Both the position numbers and the translations under genes were made by a program. From contig JAOVFP010000007.1 of assembly GCA_025738555.1 (NCBI GenBank), positions 1,116,001 through 1,180,000 on the forward strand: 64,000 bases of DNA. Reading direction: 5' to 3'. Each line of letters begins with the position of its first letter. Positions within the stretch are counted from its first letter, which is position 1. This DNA is from Cyathus striatus. Taxonomy: Eukaryota; Basidiomycota; Agaricomycetes; Agaricales; Nidulariaceae. Under the pieces are notes generated by a model that did no database searches, was not told where the DNA came from, and was given only the letters and a program-made list of their open reading frames with translations. Shown one piece after another: positions 12,034 through 24,186 of the stretch.

Positions 12034-12978
12034 TTAATCAAGAACATTCCTGACCTCATTCGTATTCCCACCCAGATCTGAATCTTCATTATTATCAGAG
12101 TCCTCATCTTCACTGCTCCAGCGATCTCCTCCGTAGCGAAAACCTTCTTCAAAATCAATGGACCCGCCATAATCCACTCTCTCCTCCCAATGCGTTATAC
12201 AAGACCCAGACTTCAAACAAGCAACCATGACCCTTGTATCCACTTCCCCCCATTCATTAATCAACTCTGGCACTACATCATGATTAAGCATGATCACAAT
12301 GGATTGTAACTTTTCAATGTCACTGAGCGAGCGCAGGGTTTTCGGTAAGTATTTGATGCCTATGCCGACGAATATCACGAGGTGAGTTAGTGCCGGTAGC
12401 GATCGAAACATTTCCAAGTAGTTGTAATCGACATCTTGATAGAAAATCAGACCTCCAAGTGAGAGGTAGCTAACTTGCGACAGCCCTAATTTAAACGTGT
12501 CAAACGTGTCCAGTGTGTAGATATTAGTATCAAGAGAGCGAAGCAGTGGTAACGTGGCAATATTTTGAGCAAATAACTTGTCGATAGTTGTCTCAATAAA
12601 AAGGTGTTGAATTCCCGTACATATCGAAAGTAGAGACGTGGCGAACTCCATCGATACCGCGAATGCGAAGAGAACGTTCTTGACGTTTTTTTGAAAGAAT
12701 GTTTTAGGTTTGGACTCGAGAGCTATTTCAAATTTGTGTTCGTCAATGTGTCCGGGACTTGCATTATCGCCATAGAACTGAATAGTTTTGTATAAGAGCG
12801 GTTCTATACTTTATCCAACATTTAGCAGGCTCTCTCGTATGAAAGGGATTTTACCTTACCACAGTTGTGCCCGTTTGGACACTCTAGCTAAGTGTGCGTC
12901 TGCTCTATGGAATGGACGGGTGCAGACCACGTGTTGAAATATTTCATCCTCAATTTCAGGGGGAAAGAAGAACGACAT
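12034..12978 (-). CDS. F-box-like protein of Agaricomycete type
   Basis: Two exons, 12978-12860 and 12808-12034, with a 51-nt intron (donor GTAAGG, acceptor ATAAAG). The join reads AQLCIEPLLYKTIQF and gives 297 residues. The N-terminus (MSFFFPPEIEDEIFQH, then ARVSKRAQL, then EPLLYKT) has the layout of the degenerate F-box that opens many basidiomycete proteins. The middle has leucine-rich LRR-like repeats (SLPALTHLVIF, LRSLSDIEKLQSIVIML). The C-terminus is acidic (SSEDEDSDNNEDSDLG). Such proteins are usually substrate receptors of SCF ubiquitin ligases. That role is inferred from the layout, not from a strong domain match. Two decayed relatives lie at 8527-11475 and 61344-61880. Confidence 0.65.
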
Positions 12979-13020
12979 TGGACAGGGAGGGGTCAGATCC
13001 TCCTACCTTTTATATGATCA

Positions 13021-13489
13021 ACGATCATCAATTAACGAATCATTGGGTCAGATGAGTCAAATTTGGCAAACCATAATGTTAGCGCTCATGATTCTCACTG
13101 ATACATATAGGCCAGCTAGTCTAAGAATAAACTATGTTTCTGACTAAAAGGCTGAGAGTTTTCATAATATCAACAAAAACACAACGAATTCCTCTACCCT
13201 AGCAATCCATCTTAACCTATACCGCACTGTGGACACCAATCATCATTAGAGTCTTTCGGCCAAGGAGCTATCTGACTACTAATGCATTAATTTTATTGTT
13301 GTTCAGGTATGTTGAGCCATTTAAGTTTAGTAATGGGAAATTTTAGCGGGCGGAAGGCCGCCAGGAATCACTTACGCCGTGGGATACATTGTTTATAAGA
13401 TCTTATCTTTTTTCTGCCCGTATATAAAGCATACGGGAGGAAATCATGGTATCCTTAAATAATTTAACACATCTCCCACCCATACCAAC
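13021..13489 (+). promoter_or_regulatory. Upstream region of the oxidoreductase gene with TATA box
   Basis: TATATAAAG at 13421-13429 lies about 60 bp before the ATG at 13490, followed by a pyrimidine-rich stretch with ACATCTCCCACCC. Position and sequence fit a TATA-type fungal core promoter. No other motif is claimed. Confidence 0.55.
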
Positions 13490-14768
13490 ATGTCTCAGCA
13501 GAAAGCTATCTTCCTAGAAGGCGTAGGCGGCGCCTTCGTACTTCGGACGACTGAAATTTATAAACCAGCTTCCGGAGAGCTTCTCGTGAAGATTAAGGCA
13601 GCCGCCCTTAACCCAATTGACTGGAAACTTCAGAAAAACGACTATGGGTTTGTCACATTTCCAGCAATACTTGGACTGGACATCGCGGGAGACGTTGTGG
13701 AAGTAGGAGAAGGTGTTCAGGGTTTTTCTAAAGGCGATAAAGTGTTAGTATATCACATTATTTAGGTTAATGTTTCATTTACACGAACTCTACAGCTTTT
13801 TCCAAGGTAATTTCACGGACCGTAACAATGGATTTCAACAGTATACGACATCTCCTGCGGATAGAACTGCTAAGGTCAGTTGTAACTCTTATTTATCTAT
13901 GTATCCACCGACCTGATGTGAAATAAATAGATTCCAGCTGGGTGGTCCTATGATCAAATTGCCACCATCCCTCTAGTCTTATTCACTGCGTGGACAGGGT
14001 TGTATAATAAAGTGCCTCTTGGACTAGGACTTTCTGGCCCAACATCTCTCCATGATTCGCCTAAAGGGAAATATGAAAACACTCCAATCGTCATCTTCGG
14101 AGGCGCAAGTTCAGTGGGACAGATTGGTAAGCATGATGGCTTCGTCAATCTGCAAGATCTTTTGGGGTTCTAATTAATTATCTTTGATCAGCAATCCAGC
14201 TTGCGAAGTTCTCTGGATTCTCACCAATAATTACCACTGCTTCCCTGAAGCACGAGTCGACTCTTAAGCCCCTTGGAGCAACACATCTCATCGATCGCAC
14301 TCTTCCATTGTCCTCTCTCCCATCAGAAGTCGCGAAAATCACTGAGAAACCAATCACGCTCGTATACGATGCTATTTCATCTGAAGAAACGTCACAAGCG
14401 GGGTATGATCTTCTTGCAAATGGTGGAAAGATTACCGTTGTTATTCCTGGGTTGAAAGTAAATGAGAGTGAAGGCAGTGGAAAGACGGTTATCCACGCTT
14501 CTGCTTACCCTCTCGCACCTCCTGAGAATGCACAATTGATTAATGAGGTATATGGGATGATAACTTCGTTATTGGAATCCGGAGCGATTGTTGTGAGTTT
14601 CTTGATTTTATGTTGGGGGTGATGGTGAGTGATTAACGTATTTTGTAGCCTAACAGGGTGGAAGTACTTCCTAACGGGCTTCGTGGTATTGTGGAAGGGT
14701 TGAAGCGTCTCGAGAATGATCAAGTCTCCGCAGGCAAACTTGTCGTACATCCAGATGAGACTGATTGA
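13490..14768 (+). CDS. Zinc-independent MDR oxidoreductase (quinone oxidoreductase / enoyl reductase-like)
   Basis: Five exons: 13490-13743, 13796-13874, 13931-14126, 14192-14592 and 14649-14768. They join in frame to 349 residues. The medium-chain dehydrogenase/reductase fold is clear. An N-terminal GroES-like half reads LVKIKAAALNPIDWKLQ, GLDIAGDVVEVGEGV and GDKVFFQG. IPLVLFTAWTGLY follows, then a Rossmann nucleotide-binding signature IVIFGGASSVGQIAIQLAK, then LVYDAIS. No catalytic or structural zinc-ligand cysteines are visible, so a zinc-free NADPH-dependent reductase is expected rather than an alcohol dehydrogenase. The substrate is not predictable. The last residues (GKLVVHPDETD) match the usual family C-terminus. 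It is the best-preserved host gene in the window. Confidence 0.9.
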
Positions 14769-15169
14769 TACCTTAATTACCGTCCAGTAGGTGTTGTATG
14801 TAAGGTTTCGTTACATTGGATCCTTAGCCCATGATGGCACTTGAATCGACAAGATATATATATATTCCATGAACTGCGTCATGCACCCGACACAATTAAA
14901 TACGAAGTAGAATCGATTGTCTATAATAAACCAATAGTCCACAGAACAAAACGATGTAGATATAACTAGGACATACGGTTTGCCTCAGGTACATCATACA
15001 TCCAGGATCCCTTTGAAGTCGATCTAAGGTTCTCAACGCGTTATCATATCAAAATACAGCGGTACTATAAAGTTATGAAGAACTTCAGTGAAAAAGATCC
15101 GCTCAGAACGAAAAGGATAGAATAAAAGAGAGACGTACGGCAAAGCCCCGACTGAGAAATTTGAGGTCA
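14769..15169. other. Downstream spacer
   Basis: AT-rich 3' flank of the oxidoreductase gene with a short (TA)n run near 14860. No gene is recognised. Confidence 0.5.
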
Positions 15170-17450
15170 CGTGACATCATAAAGAGCACAGATCCCCACT
15201 ACCCTGTTGCTCCGAGATATTCCCAACCGACGACGAAACGTCCTCACCCCTTCTACAAACATCCTCAACTCCTGCAGCCCACATCCTGCTAAAGCCCCCA
15301 CTAACACACATTCCTCGCCCTAACCCCCTCCCCCTCACACACATAACAGTCTCATTCACCCTCCTCCCATGCATCCGTGTAAAAACAGCCCTGCCTAATC
15401 GGTTCTTTGAGCCCGTTGTGTCGACATCCTAGGCGAGGTTAGGTAATGTGATTTCACTGGAGTTAAGGTGCGTATGGGTAGGCTAGGGAAGACGGAGAAG
15501 AGCGCGTGCATTCACATGTATATGAGGGGATATGTTATGTTTTGGATTCTCGATACGTTAGCGATATCGAGCATGTTCGTCAGCGAGGGCGGAGGGGAAA
15601 CCGAAAGTGGGCGCGTAAAGAGAGTGCGATGTATTCTCCACGTTAGTCTCTTGGACGTTTGTCAAGACTGTCGTCACTGAACGCGCCTGTGCCTTTTCCG
15701 AATTGGACTCCGCGGTGCACTGATGGAACTATAGAGCTGTCCCCCTCCCCCTCCCCCTTCAGTAGAAGCACACTGCACCCAAGACGACTCCCCCATCTAC
15801 TCTAACCCCATGGACTCTCACCCAACCTCATTCCAGCACCCGCAAACCTCGCAAACGAATTCCGCTGCAGAAGAGGAACTAACCAACCCAGCCCAGGTGC
15901 CGAATTCGAATGTGATAGCGAGGGAGCAGATACGAGGGGGGTTATATTCGTATCGTTGGGCTGGTTGGCGTGTAATAGCGTTGGGTGGGAGATAGATGAG
16001 TGATAGGGCGAAACAGGGGTTTTTCGGGAACAGTGTGGTGCGTATAGGCTAGGAGGTACACCGTTGCCTCCTGCGAGGTTGGGCCAGCCGACCTGGAGAG
16101 CTGCGCTGCCGGGTGCTTATCAAGATCTGCGAAGCGATTTAATGTTATTGCAATCGAGGGAGTGAGGAGTGGTAGAAGTTTGAGGGCAGGAGATTGGACT
16201 GGTAGAGCGTTCCTTATGTGGGAAATTGTAGGGATGGTGAGAGGCGGAGGTCGGATGATGTACTGTGATGCCCCCCTCCCCTCTGGCTACGGGGACATTG
16301 TGCGTTGGAATTCGAGAGAGCTGACAGGCAGCACTGTGAGCATGATTGAACACGGTGGTAGGGGAATTGGAACGTACCCTTCCTTCCAATTCCTCTGGCG
16401 GTTCGCGCGATTACCCTCGTCAAATGCATCAGTTCCCCGTTCCGACTCCCGCTCCTTGGTTTACCAATCGAACGATGCGACAGCTGTGGAGGGGGATCGT
16501 ATCCTCTCCCAGTACATTAAATCCACCACAGCTCCTCCCTCTGACCTCGTGAACGACATCCCTCACTATACCCCAGCTCGCAGCTGGATTAGCAGGCCCG
16601 CAAGCGGACTCTTCCGTCATAGTGGGGGGACAAGCCAACTCGGTACTGGACATAGAAACGAGGGTTGTAGGTGTGTGAAGTGTCATTGACCAGGAACTGG
16701 GTGGGTGGTATGGACTATCGGGTGCGTTCGTAGCTGGTGCGTTCTAAGGTGATGTGGGTGGCTAGAGAGACAGGTGGGTATGGGCTCGGAGGTGCATCGT
16801 TGCCTTCTATCAGTCGGATTGTGATATGCCTGCGAGGGCTTAGCGTGTGATTTAGATTGAGGGGAGAACAGTGGGAGAAGAGTTCGGGCAAGGAGATCGA
16901 AGGGGGGGAGAAGAGAGGAAGGACGGACGGCAGTTGAGCTCGGGAGGAAGGAAGGAGGTATTGCGTTGCTGTCATGCGACGGAGAATGCGCAAGTTCATA
17001 TCAGTATGAGCGGGAGAGTTATATAAAGTGCACGCACCGCTCATGTACACGTATCCGCCTTCCAAGCATCCATCTCAGTGTGATTCATGCATTCGCATCA
17101 CGCAGGCGTTTGGTATGCGTATGATCTTCTGTTGCAACATTTATTCTTGAATATGAAAACAGTTAGATTACGACGCCCGGAGCTAGGGAGAAAGAAAGTA
17201 GAGAAAATCAGGGTGAATCGTGGTGAGGTACTGAGAGAACGAACACTCGGAGCAGAGGAAGGGCAGAGGCCGCATTTGCAGGCGGGCGTTGCCGAGCGTG
17301 TGATTTTCGTCGCGGGCCGGACTTGCTCGCTTCCAAACAACTTCCAAACTCTCATCGGATTCGCCATCGCTGTAACGTGGTTCTATAGCCACTCCTCTCT
17401 TCTTAGTGATTCGTATGTATGGCAGGGCTCAAGAGGTGTTTAAAGAAGGG
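15170..17450. repeat. Degenerate dispersed repeat family, copy C (CpG-rich)
   Basis: The longest and least decayed copy of the family also seen at 5029-7300, 7620-8330 and 11580-12000. It starts near CACGTGAC, passes a TCGGTTCTTTGAGCCCG block near 15400, CCCCCTCCCCCTCCCCC at about 15740, and AGCGAGGGAGCAGATACGAG at 15920, and ends past the GGCGTTGCCGAGCGTGTGA cassette near 17285. Open frames exist on both strands, including one of 175 codons at 16162-16689, but they overlap each other, show no domain and are probably compositional. Confidence 0.5.
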
Positions 17451-18185
17451 TCTTAGCCGATTCTGGGATAGTGTTAGATTGATCAGATTTGGATCAGATT
17501 ATAGATGTCGATAAGAGGTAAGTAAACGTTCAGTTGCCTATGCAGTTCTCTCAAAGCTTGCTTACTGAACGTATCGTTCAGGTTTTCTTGTACTTCTGTG
17601 AAGTAGTATACTTGTATCGTATTATATAGAACTGAAGATGACTGAAGACGTTATCACTACGTTCGTGGCAGTTTCTCCAAGATCGTCTTCCGAAAGAATT
17701 CATAGGGCGGAGAAGATTCAACGGCAATTCTAACAAGAACGCTCGAACGAAAGGTTACTTCAGCCAAATGAAATACTCACTCTCTACAACGACAAAGGTT
17801 GGAACACTGGCAAGTACGATTTATTTTTATAATATAGTAAGAGTAACATATCTTTCGCACTTCATGTGAATTACAGTGAATATACGTAGACAGCGGAATG
17901 TAAAAAAGTTCACCTGAATATCTCCTGGACTTATATGAGTATTTCACCTAATTTATGTGAATTTCATGTGAAACTTACATAAAATTCACATGAAATAATT
18001 TATGGTATTCTCATCTAAAAGTCGAGAAAATAATGAGCTGAAAGTTCATGTGTAAGGGGGGAGAAGGATAAAGAGCTCGCTTTACTTATGAGTGGAGCAT
18101 GCACTGAAACATTGTTCTTACTTATCCAATAATGTACAGTGTTCACCATCTATGTTCATCTTCATAATTCAAATATCTATAATAG
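17451..18185. repeat. Spacer with a fragment of the TTCATGTGAA palindromic element
   Basis: Between about 17865 and 18075 there are several copies of TTCAC(C/A)TGAA and TTCATGTGAA-like palindromes. They end in a G-run and TAAAGAGCTC, the same end as the larger element at 58819-60074. The left end of this copy is not recognisable, so it looks like a right-end fragment or short derivative. The rest of the interval holds nothing recognised. Confidence 0.5.
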
Positions 18186-19937
18186 TTAGCAAGTAATTGC
18201 AAAGTATAAACCAGTCAAACGTACATAAGAATAGTCATTTGCTGCTTTTCTCTCCTTCAGCCACTCTACAGCTAATGACCGCCAGTCTGTCTCCATGAAG
18301 TTTTTTATCCTCTTACGGAAAGCCGTTTCAGTCATGAAGTCAGGTATAATGCTACATCTCTGCAATCAATCGCTGCCAGAAAATCCTAGCTGCCGAGTCG
18401 TTCTCACCTATCTATTGGTGTGGTCGTAGCTTTCCTAACTGCATCAATTAATTCCGTGTAATTGCCCTTGTGGACGTGGTAGACATATGGCTCATGGAAC
18501 ATTTTCAAAACGGGGTGTTGTACGTCCCACTTTTGTCTATTCCATGGATCATTCCTGTCAAAATTTCGAATCTATACAACGACAGGTTAAGTTTGTGTAT
18601 AACTCTCATGCGAAAGCTAGTGGTTTACCGGATGAATAAAGGGTACTCCGTGGCATAAAGCTTCCCAAGGTGTAGGGCTCCAAGATGGATTTCCCACGGC
18701 AAGCATAACTTTGCTATTTCTGACTTCTTGAATGAACCCCGGATGATCCTGGAGTCCTAAGTTAACAATCCCGTGTTCCCGATCTTCAATATCCGGCGTT
18801 TCTCCCAGAACTGGATCATCGGGAATGACTTTCCATCCTCCGACAACCTTCAAGTCGGTCTCTTCCACAAGTTTACTGAACCAAGGTCTTTCCAAACAGA
18901 ACCAAGGGTCATATACATAACGAATCTCCTTCATAAACAACCAAATCTGATCTTTCCGCTGGGAAAGAGGAATAACCGGATGCTGGCGACATTGCTCTTC
19001 GATTGAAAACCTGTTAATGGTGTCAGATAGTATATATGTAACCACGATTTTGAAGGAGGTACCCAATATACTGATATGGACTTTCCTCTCCTTTCTCTTC
19101 CCGGAAAATATCAGGATGAGACGTGATAATCCATTTACCCCTTAGCCTTGAGTGTATTTCATAAGAATCGGTAGGCCAATATGAAAATTCGAATATTTTC
19201 CAAGCAGGGATCCCTGATGGGTTTTCGGGTCCTTTCACACATGCCGGGTTGTCTTGGCATTCTACTGGAGTTAATAAGATGACCACTTTTATCAGATCTG
19301 GCATTTTTTTGTATAACGCCAATGCCTCATCTAGCGGCTTCAGTCAATACTGGGATCTCATTCGAACAATAATTTGCTTACTCCAGTTGTTGGCAAAGAA
19401 GGTTGTGTATCCAAGGTTGCGAAGGGTGTTATACTGTGTCAAGCACGATTAACAACTTTTTTGTGGTCTATTAAAACACTCCCTACCATTGATTGTCCCC
19501 TGTAAGCATTCGTTTGAATACAGTCTTCGAGTGAAAGGAAGTGAACATTGAACTCACCATATCCCCTCGCCCGCTCCCTGACCTCTTACAATCCTCTCTT
19601 CGAAATAATCTGATCCAAGGACAGCTATTTTAAGCTGATTAGCCCCACAATTTTTTCCTGCGATACAGGCATGCAATTCCAAAAATGTCTGATCATTCCA
19701 TTGGTGATAAGCTTCCCACTCTTTTGATGCTGAGGGAGGGGGGAAATACTTCATTATCCAAGCTGGAGCGTACCGGTATGCGCTGAATTCGACTTCTAAT
19801 CCACGAGGAGAGGAAGGGACATATGTCGACAGCGCAACTTCAATGTACAATACCGAGCCAACAAGCAGTATTAAGACAATGAAGACGATGGTAACAAGCG
19901 CCGGCTGCGAAAAACACCGTCTTGCCAATATTTTCAT
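18186..19937 (-). pseudogene. GT18-like (MGAT5-type) N-acetylglucosaminyltransferase gene, probably broken
   Basis: The minus strand encodes a type II membrane protein. The start MKILARRCF (ATG at 19937) precedes one hydrophobic segment, LVTIVFIVLILLVGSVLYIE. Downstream exons carry GT18-type blocks: PAWKIFEFSYW, then ITSHPDIFREEKGEESPYQY, then LQDHPGFIQEVRNSKVMLAVG, then PSWSPTPWEALCHGVPFIHP, and after a short intron NDPWNRQKWDVQHPVLKMF and PYVYHVHKGNYTELIDAV. The enzyme class adds beta-1,6 GlcNAc to N-glycans in the Golgi. Two faults are visible. A TGA at 19344-19346 interrupts RSQY-LKPLDEALALYKK, and I cannot join the first exon (ending near GEGIW) to the next in frame. A cryptic intron could hide either fault, so some doubt remains. 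An LTR begins one base upstream of the start codon. Confidence 0.65.
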
Positions 19938-19938
19938 A

Positions 19939-20402
19939 TGTTGGAAATAAAGAGAAATATTAGCAAATAGAGGCACGCAGAGGTTAGCGTTACTCAGAGA
20001 GAGATGATGGTAGGAGGGAGACGAGAGAGAGCAGATCTATTATTATGTGGCTGTGCTCAGGTTTATATACCAGGCAGATTGAATATATAGTGACGCAACA
20101 ATACAGTACAATAGAGTAGAAATGTATTACAATAGAATATCATGCAGTATTCTGATGATGCTTATATAATTCATTCAGGTAGATCATGCAATATTATTAC
20201 AATCATAATTTCACTCTGCAGCGGAAGCTTAGTCGTAAATATATTTTACCCTCAACGCTTCTTATCTTTCTCCCTCGTACCGAAAGTTCGTGTTGTGAGA
20301 CATAAGTCAGATATAACGAATCCCAGAACCATATACCATCCATATAAATACCATATGCATTAATAACCAGTCCAAGTAGATATATACGTGTTAAATCATT
20401 AC
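19939..20402. mobile_element. LTR remnant abutting the GT18-like start codon
   Basis: Starts TGTTGGAAAT and shares with the solo LTR at 51155-51458 the strings TTACTCAGAGAGAGAT, TATATACCAG, GATTGAATATA and CAGTACAATAGAGTAGAA. Similarity fades after about 20165-20210 and no canonical LTR end is found, so the right part is truncated or fused to other sequence. The portion 20086-20402 is duplicated almost identically at 42049-43742. The orientation relative to a former element is unknown. Confidence 0.65.
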
Positions 20403-22552
20403 AGTAGTGAAATAGAGATTAAATACAGTGAAGTGTGTTACCTATACAAGACTGAATAGCCTGTGGATATTGTCATTGGGGATCATTTATTTGAAGGGAT
20501 TATATTACATTTTCTATTGATTTCATTTTTATTGATTCAGATACAGTATTGATTTCAATTCAGACATGCTATTGATTCCATTTATTGAATGATTTCACAC
20601 TTTGCATAATAGATTCCAACTATATATTCAATGATTTCTACCTATATACTTCTAATTGATTTTATAGTGATTTATTGATTGTGCCAACTCAAATTGCAAT
20701 CAATCAAGCTCCTGGTGGTGAAACATAGCACACCTCTGCAGCATGCCAACAGCAATTGATCAAGATGATAGCCACAACTCAGGAGAGATGGGCCAAAATG
20801 AGGAAGAAGTACTTACATGGGCATTGGAGTTTTGCTTCAGGTTTGGAGGAGGGAGATGAAGGTGTTGGGGCATGAGCAAGTGGTGCTTGTGGACAGTTCA
20901 TGAAGAGAGGGGATGGTAGAGGTGATGAGAGAATAAGAGAGATAGGAAAACTGGAAGGTGGTGAACAAAAGGAGCTGCCCCCCAGTTCTGTATAGGAGAT
21001 AAGATGTGGAAGACTGTCCCTGAAACTCAGTGTTGTTGTAATTACTAAGAAAGGAGGGGAACCCTTCAACCAAACCCTTTAAAATTTAAATCAACTCAGA
21101 ATATTCCCCATACTTCCATTCCCACACCACAATATCAGCAACATCACATGACACCTGGTAGCTTTTTCTCCATGCTGTCTAGTTTTTCCAGTGGTGTCAG
21201 GTTTTGATGCACCTTTGCTTGTAATACCTGTATGTGCTATACTTTCTCCTCTTTTCTTATCCTGTGCTCAGTACTACACTTTTCTTTACAACATTTAATA
21301 TATGCATATCCCACTAGAAGCAAAGTGTGATGAGAGCACTGCAAAGTTTGATGAATTAACTTAGTATTTCAGATGTACTTGTTACTTATTGTAAGACTCG
21401 CAATCAGTAGTTATTTTAGTTCATCAGCCCTCGGTATCTCACTTCCTCCCAAACTCCTCCCCGCTTGTCTAGATCAAAATCATCCACCTATGAAGTTGAG
21501 TACTGATCTCCAGTGACCAGTAATTACCCGTAGGCTGTGTTACATTTGAGCGGTCTTCACCAAATTTTAGGATACCATTGGTTCCAAATGAAGTAGTTAC
21601 CTACATAACCAACCATTTTGAACTAGATCAAAGTTGTTTTGAATGCAGTTAGCTGTCTTAAAGTGTCCCACAATTTTATGAATATTTTGCTCACTGTACT
21701 CTTCATTGACGTCATCTCAAAATTTTATCTACATGTACCTTGGGTAAGATATAGAGCAAATTTTTATCTCTCTTAATGATGGATATCTGTGATACATATC
21801 GCCTAGTGGATTTGATTCCTCCGATTAACATGATATTGGTCATTGAACCGGTAATAAGAAGGATTGAAACGGTAAAGATTCGAAGTCACTTTGAGGAACT
21901 TAACAAGATCCTTGAATAGCGAAGGGATTCTACCGTGAAAAACTATACCCTCCGCCAGCTTCTGTTCATTGTCACCCAATTTTCACCTCTATATAGTGCT
22001 TACCAATAACTTACAAGTAGAAGCAAGTCTGAGAGCAATAGTTCTTTGCGAAATTAATTGAACACACGAAGTTCTCCAACGAGTACCGATGTGCATTTTA
22101 TACTTATGTAAACATTTTGATGCCCTTACCAACATCTGTAGATGTGTCATTATAACTTGACGTTACTGCGGAGCAGGCGTTCTGCCTGCACCGCAAAATG
22201 CGGTTTTCACTCGTTTTCATTTAATCCGTACCTCACTGGATCTAAAGGAAGGATGGACGTCCAACCACTCGCACCATTTCTTTACCATGAAGATTCCCCC
22301 AAGCTTTTATCTTCCTCCACAGTAGATCCATTGGATAAGTATCATCTAATGTACATAATCTGTATACATTCACACTTTCCCCATGCAGCATGATAATGAA
22401 GTACGATATATCAAAGATTCGAACTGTATAGATTGATTATCACAAACTTGATGGTGATATCGTATCTTTTGGGTGAGCTGAATAATGGTCGGTTATATAT
22501 GTAGCACGGCTGGATACGAATTTCCATAGCTTAACCTGCACTCATCCTCGTT
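20403..22552. other. AT-rich intergenic region
   Basis: Contains a stretch at about 20510-20680 with repeated TTGATTTCA/TTGATTCCA-like words, and a CpG-poor purine/pyrimidine-biased block at 20760-21070. An ATG-initiated 46-codon frame at 21779-21919 has no recognised product. Nothing else supports a gene before the DUF6533 start at 22553. Confidence 0.45.
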
Positions 22553-23988
22553 ATGACAGAGACACCACTGCCCCTTGACGAGCTACACCAAGAAATTGTT
22601 GTAGCCTCAATGAAACACTTACGTATCGAAAATGTATGGCTAAATTTTATTGAAGTGTTTATTACAAGTATGTCTAACTTTTGATTAAGGAGATAAACGG
22701 TAAGGAGCATGAAATATATCATCATATCCGGAATTGAGTACTAGTGGTTCAGTCATGGCTTTCTCCTTAATGGGAAGTATTTTGTATTCAAGACAATCAC
22801 CTTTTAAGCAACAAGCTAATGGTTATGTGTACATTAACAGGTCTATGATTACTTGTTGACATTCGAACGCGAAGTTAACTTGGTCTGGAATGCACCCTGG
22901 GGCTTCATGAATTTAATGTTTATTTTCGCTCGATATGCTCCATTTATAATGATCGGTGTGATAGGTACTATATTCTCTCCTTTTCTCATTCTACAGAGCA
23001 CTACTAACTTAATTCAGATCGGGTAGCTACGGATGCGTCAGCAAAAAAATGCAAATCTCTATACCTACTTGCAACATGTAAGTAAAGATTCTCTTAGTTT
23101 ACTAAAAGTATATTTAAGTGAATCGTGATAAAAAAGGGTCCCTCTTGATTAGTATGGGTGCAGCAGAAGGTGATATCGCTAAAATCAATTAATAAAAGTC
23201 TCGATTCTCACCTCTTCTTCTTGAAGCTGTCTTAACTATACGAACCTGGACAGTTTGTGGAAGACGAAGGTGGCTTGGAGTTGTGCTATTATTTTATTTT
23301 ATAGGAATGTGTGTTGGGGCGGCCATATGGACCGCTCGATTCCTAGATTCCATGGAATGTATGTCTAAACATACCTCCAAATGCAAAACATTGACTTGCG
23401 ATCTTCAACATTCAGTTGTGTTACAAAAGCCCCTACACCCCATATTGCACGGCTGCTTAATCACAAGCGCGAGAAACAATTTAATTATTGTTGACTGGAG
23501 TCTCCTTTTTGTCTTTGATGCTGGTATGCCAAATTTTGTGTACGTGTGCAATAGAGCCTATGCTTATCCAAATTACAGTTAATTTGGGACTAATTCTTGT
23601 CCCAACCTATTACTCATGTAAGCAGATCTTTCTGCTTAGACATCACTAGCTAAAATTGTTACTAGTCAAACAGAGATCCTCAAATTTGGTCCAAGTGATC
23701 TTACGCGACGGTAAGAGTTAAACAGCTCTAGGATTCTTACATACAATTAAGTTTTAGGGATCTTTTACTATATTTATATTTTCGGTACATTTATTTTCTC
23801 AAACGGAAGTGCTCGTAGTAAATTTTATTCACATTGGAAGCTGTGGCTTCAGAAAACATAGTGATTGCCTCGAATGCGAAGGTAAGTGAACCACAGTGAG
23901 CATTCATATTTATCGGCCACTGATTGACTTGAGCTTAGACCGACTCTTACCCTCCATTCTTTGTCGAGTACGTGCCTTTGAAATATAA
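22553..23988 (+). CDS. DUF6533-family multi-pass membrane protein
   Basis: A chain of short exons separated by about 50-nt introns. The ATG at 22553 opens MTETPLPLDELHQEIVVAS and reaches ENVWLNFIEV. An exon at 22841-22964 reads VYDYLLTFEREVNLVWNAP and continues FMNLMFIFARYAPFIMIGVI, the DUF6533 signature. Next come DRVATDASAKKCKSLYLLAT, MGAAEAVLTIRTWTVCGRRR with a membrane helix, LIIVDWSLLFVFDAVNLGLI, then QRSSNLVQVILRDVLGIFYY, and a terminal exon (23939-23988) reading LLPSILCRVRAFEI with TAA. DUF6533 proteins are seven-helix-like membrane proteins common in Agaricomycetes, with no known function. The join between the first exon and 22841 was not settled. The last exon lies inside an inverted duplication shared with 41793-42048. 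Confidence 0.8.
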
Positions 23989-24186
23989 ACTGAATGTTGA
24001 GAAAGCAGTCGAATCTATCAATGTAATTTCACAGGCTTGGGAGAGTGCTACATTCGATATTTGCATGCCGGGTGATCCTTCATGCACGTGAAGAGGCTCG
24101 CAAAACAGTGGGGATAGCCTCAGCAAATGAATTAATGACACTGGATTTCAGCCTAACGCGAGTTAAATAGCTATGTTATTTCTCAC
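23931..24186. repeat. Inverted duplication, left arm, outer part
   Basis: Almost identical to the reverse complement of 41793-42048 (one mismatch noticed across the terminal-exon portion). It begins eight bases before the last exon of the DUF6533 gene and ends in the 9-bp target sequence ATTTCTCAC. It continues, after the inserted element, at 26828-27158. Confidence 0.9.

Noticed and set aside
23947..24141. The 64-codon minus-strand ORF that is also intact in the duplicate at 41838-42032
   Set aside because: It is antisense to the terminal DUF6533 exon and its 3' flank. Its apparent conservation is only the near-identity of the duplication.
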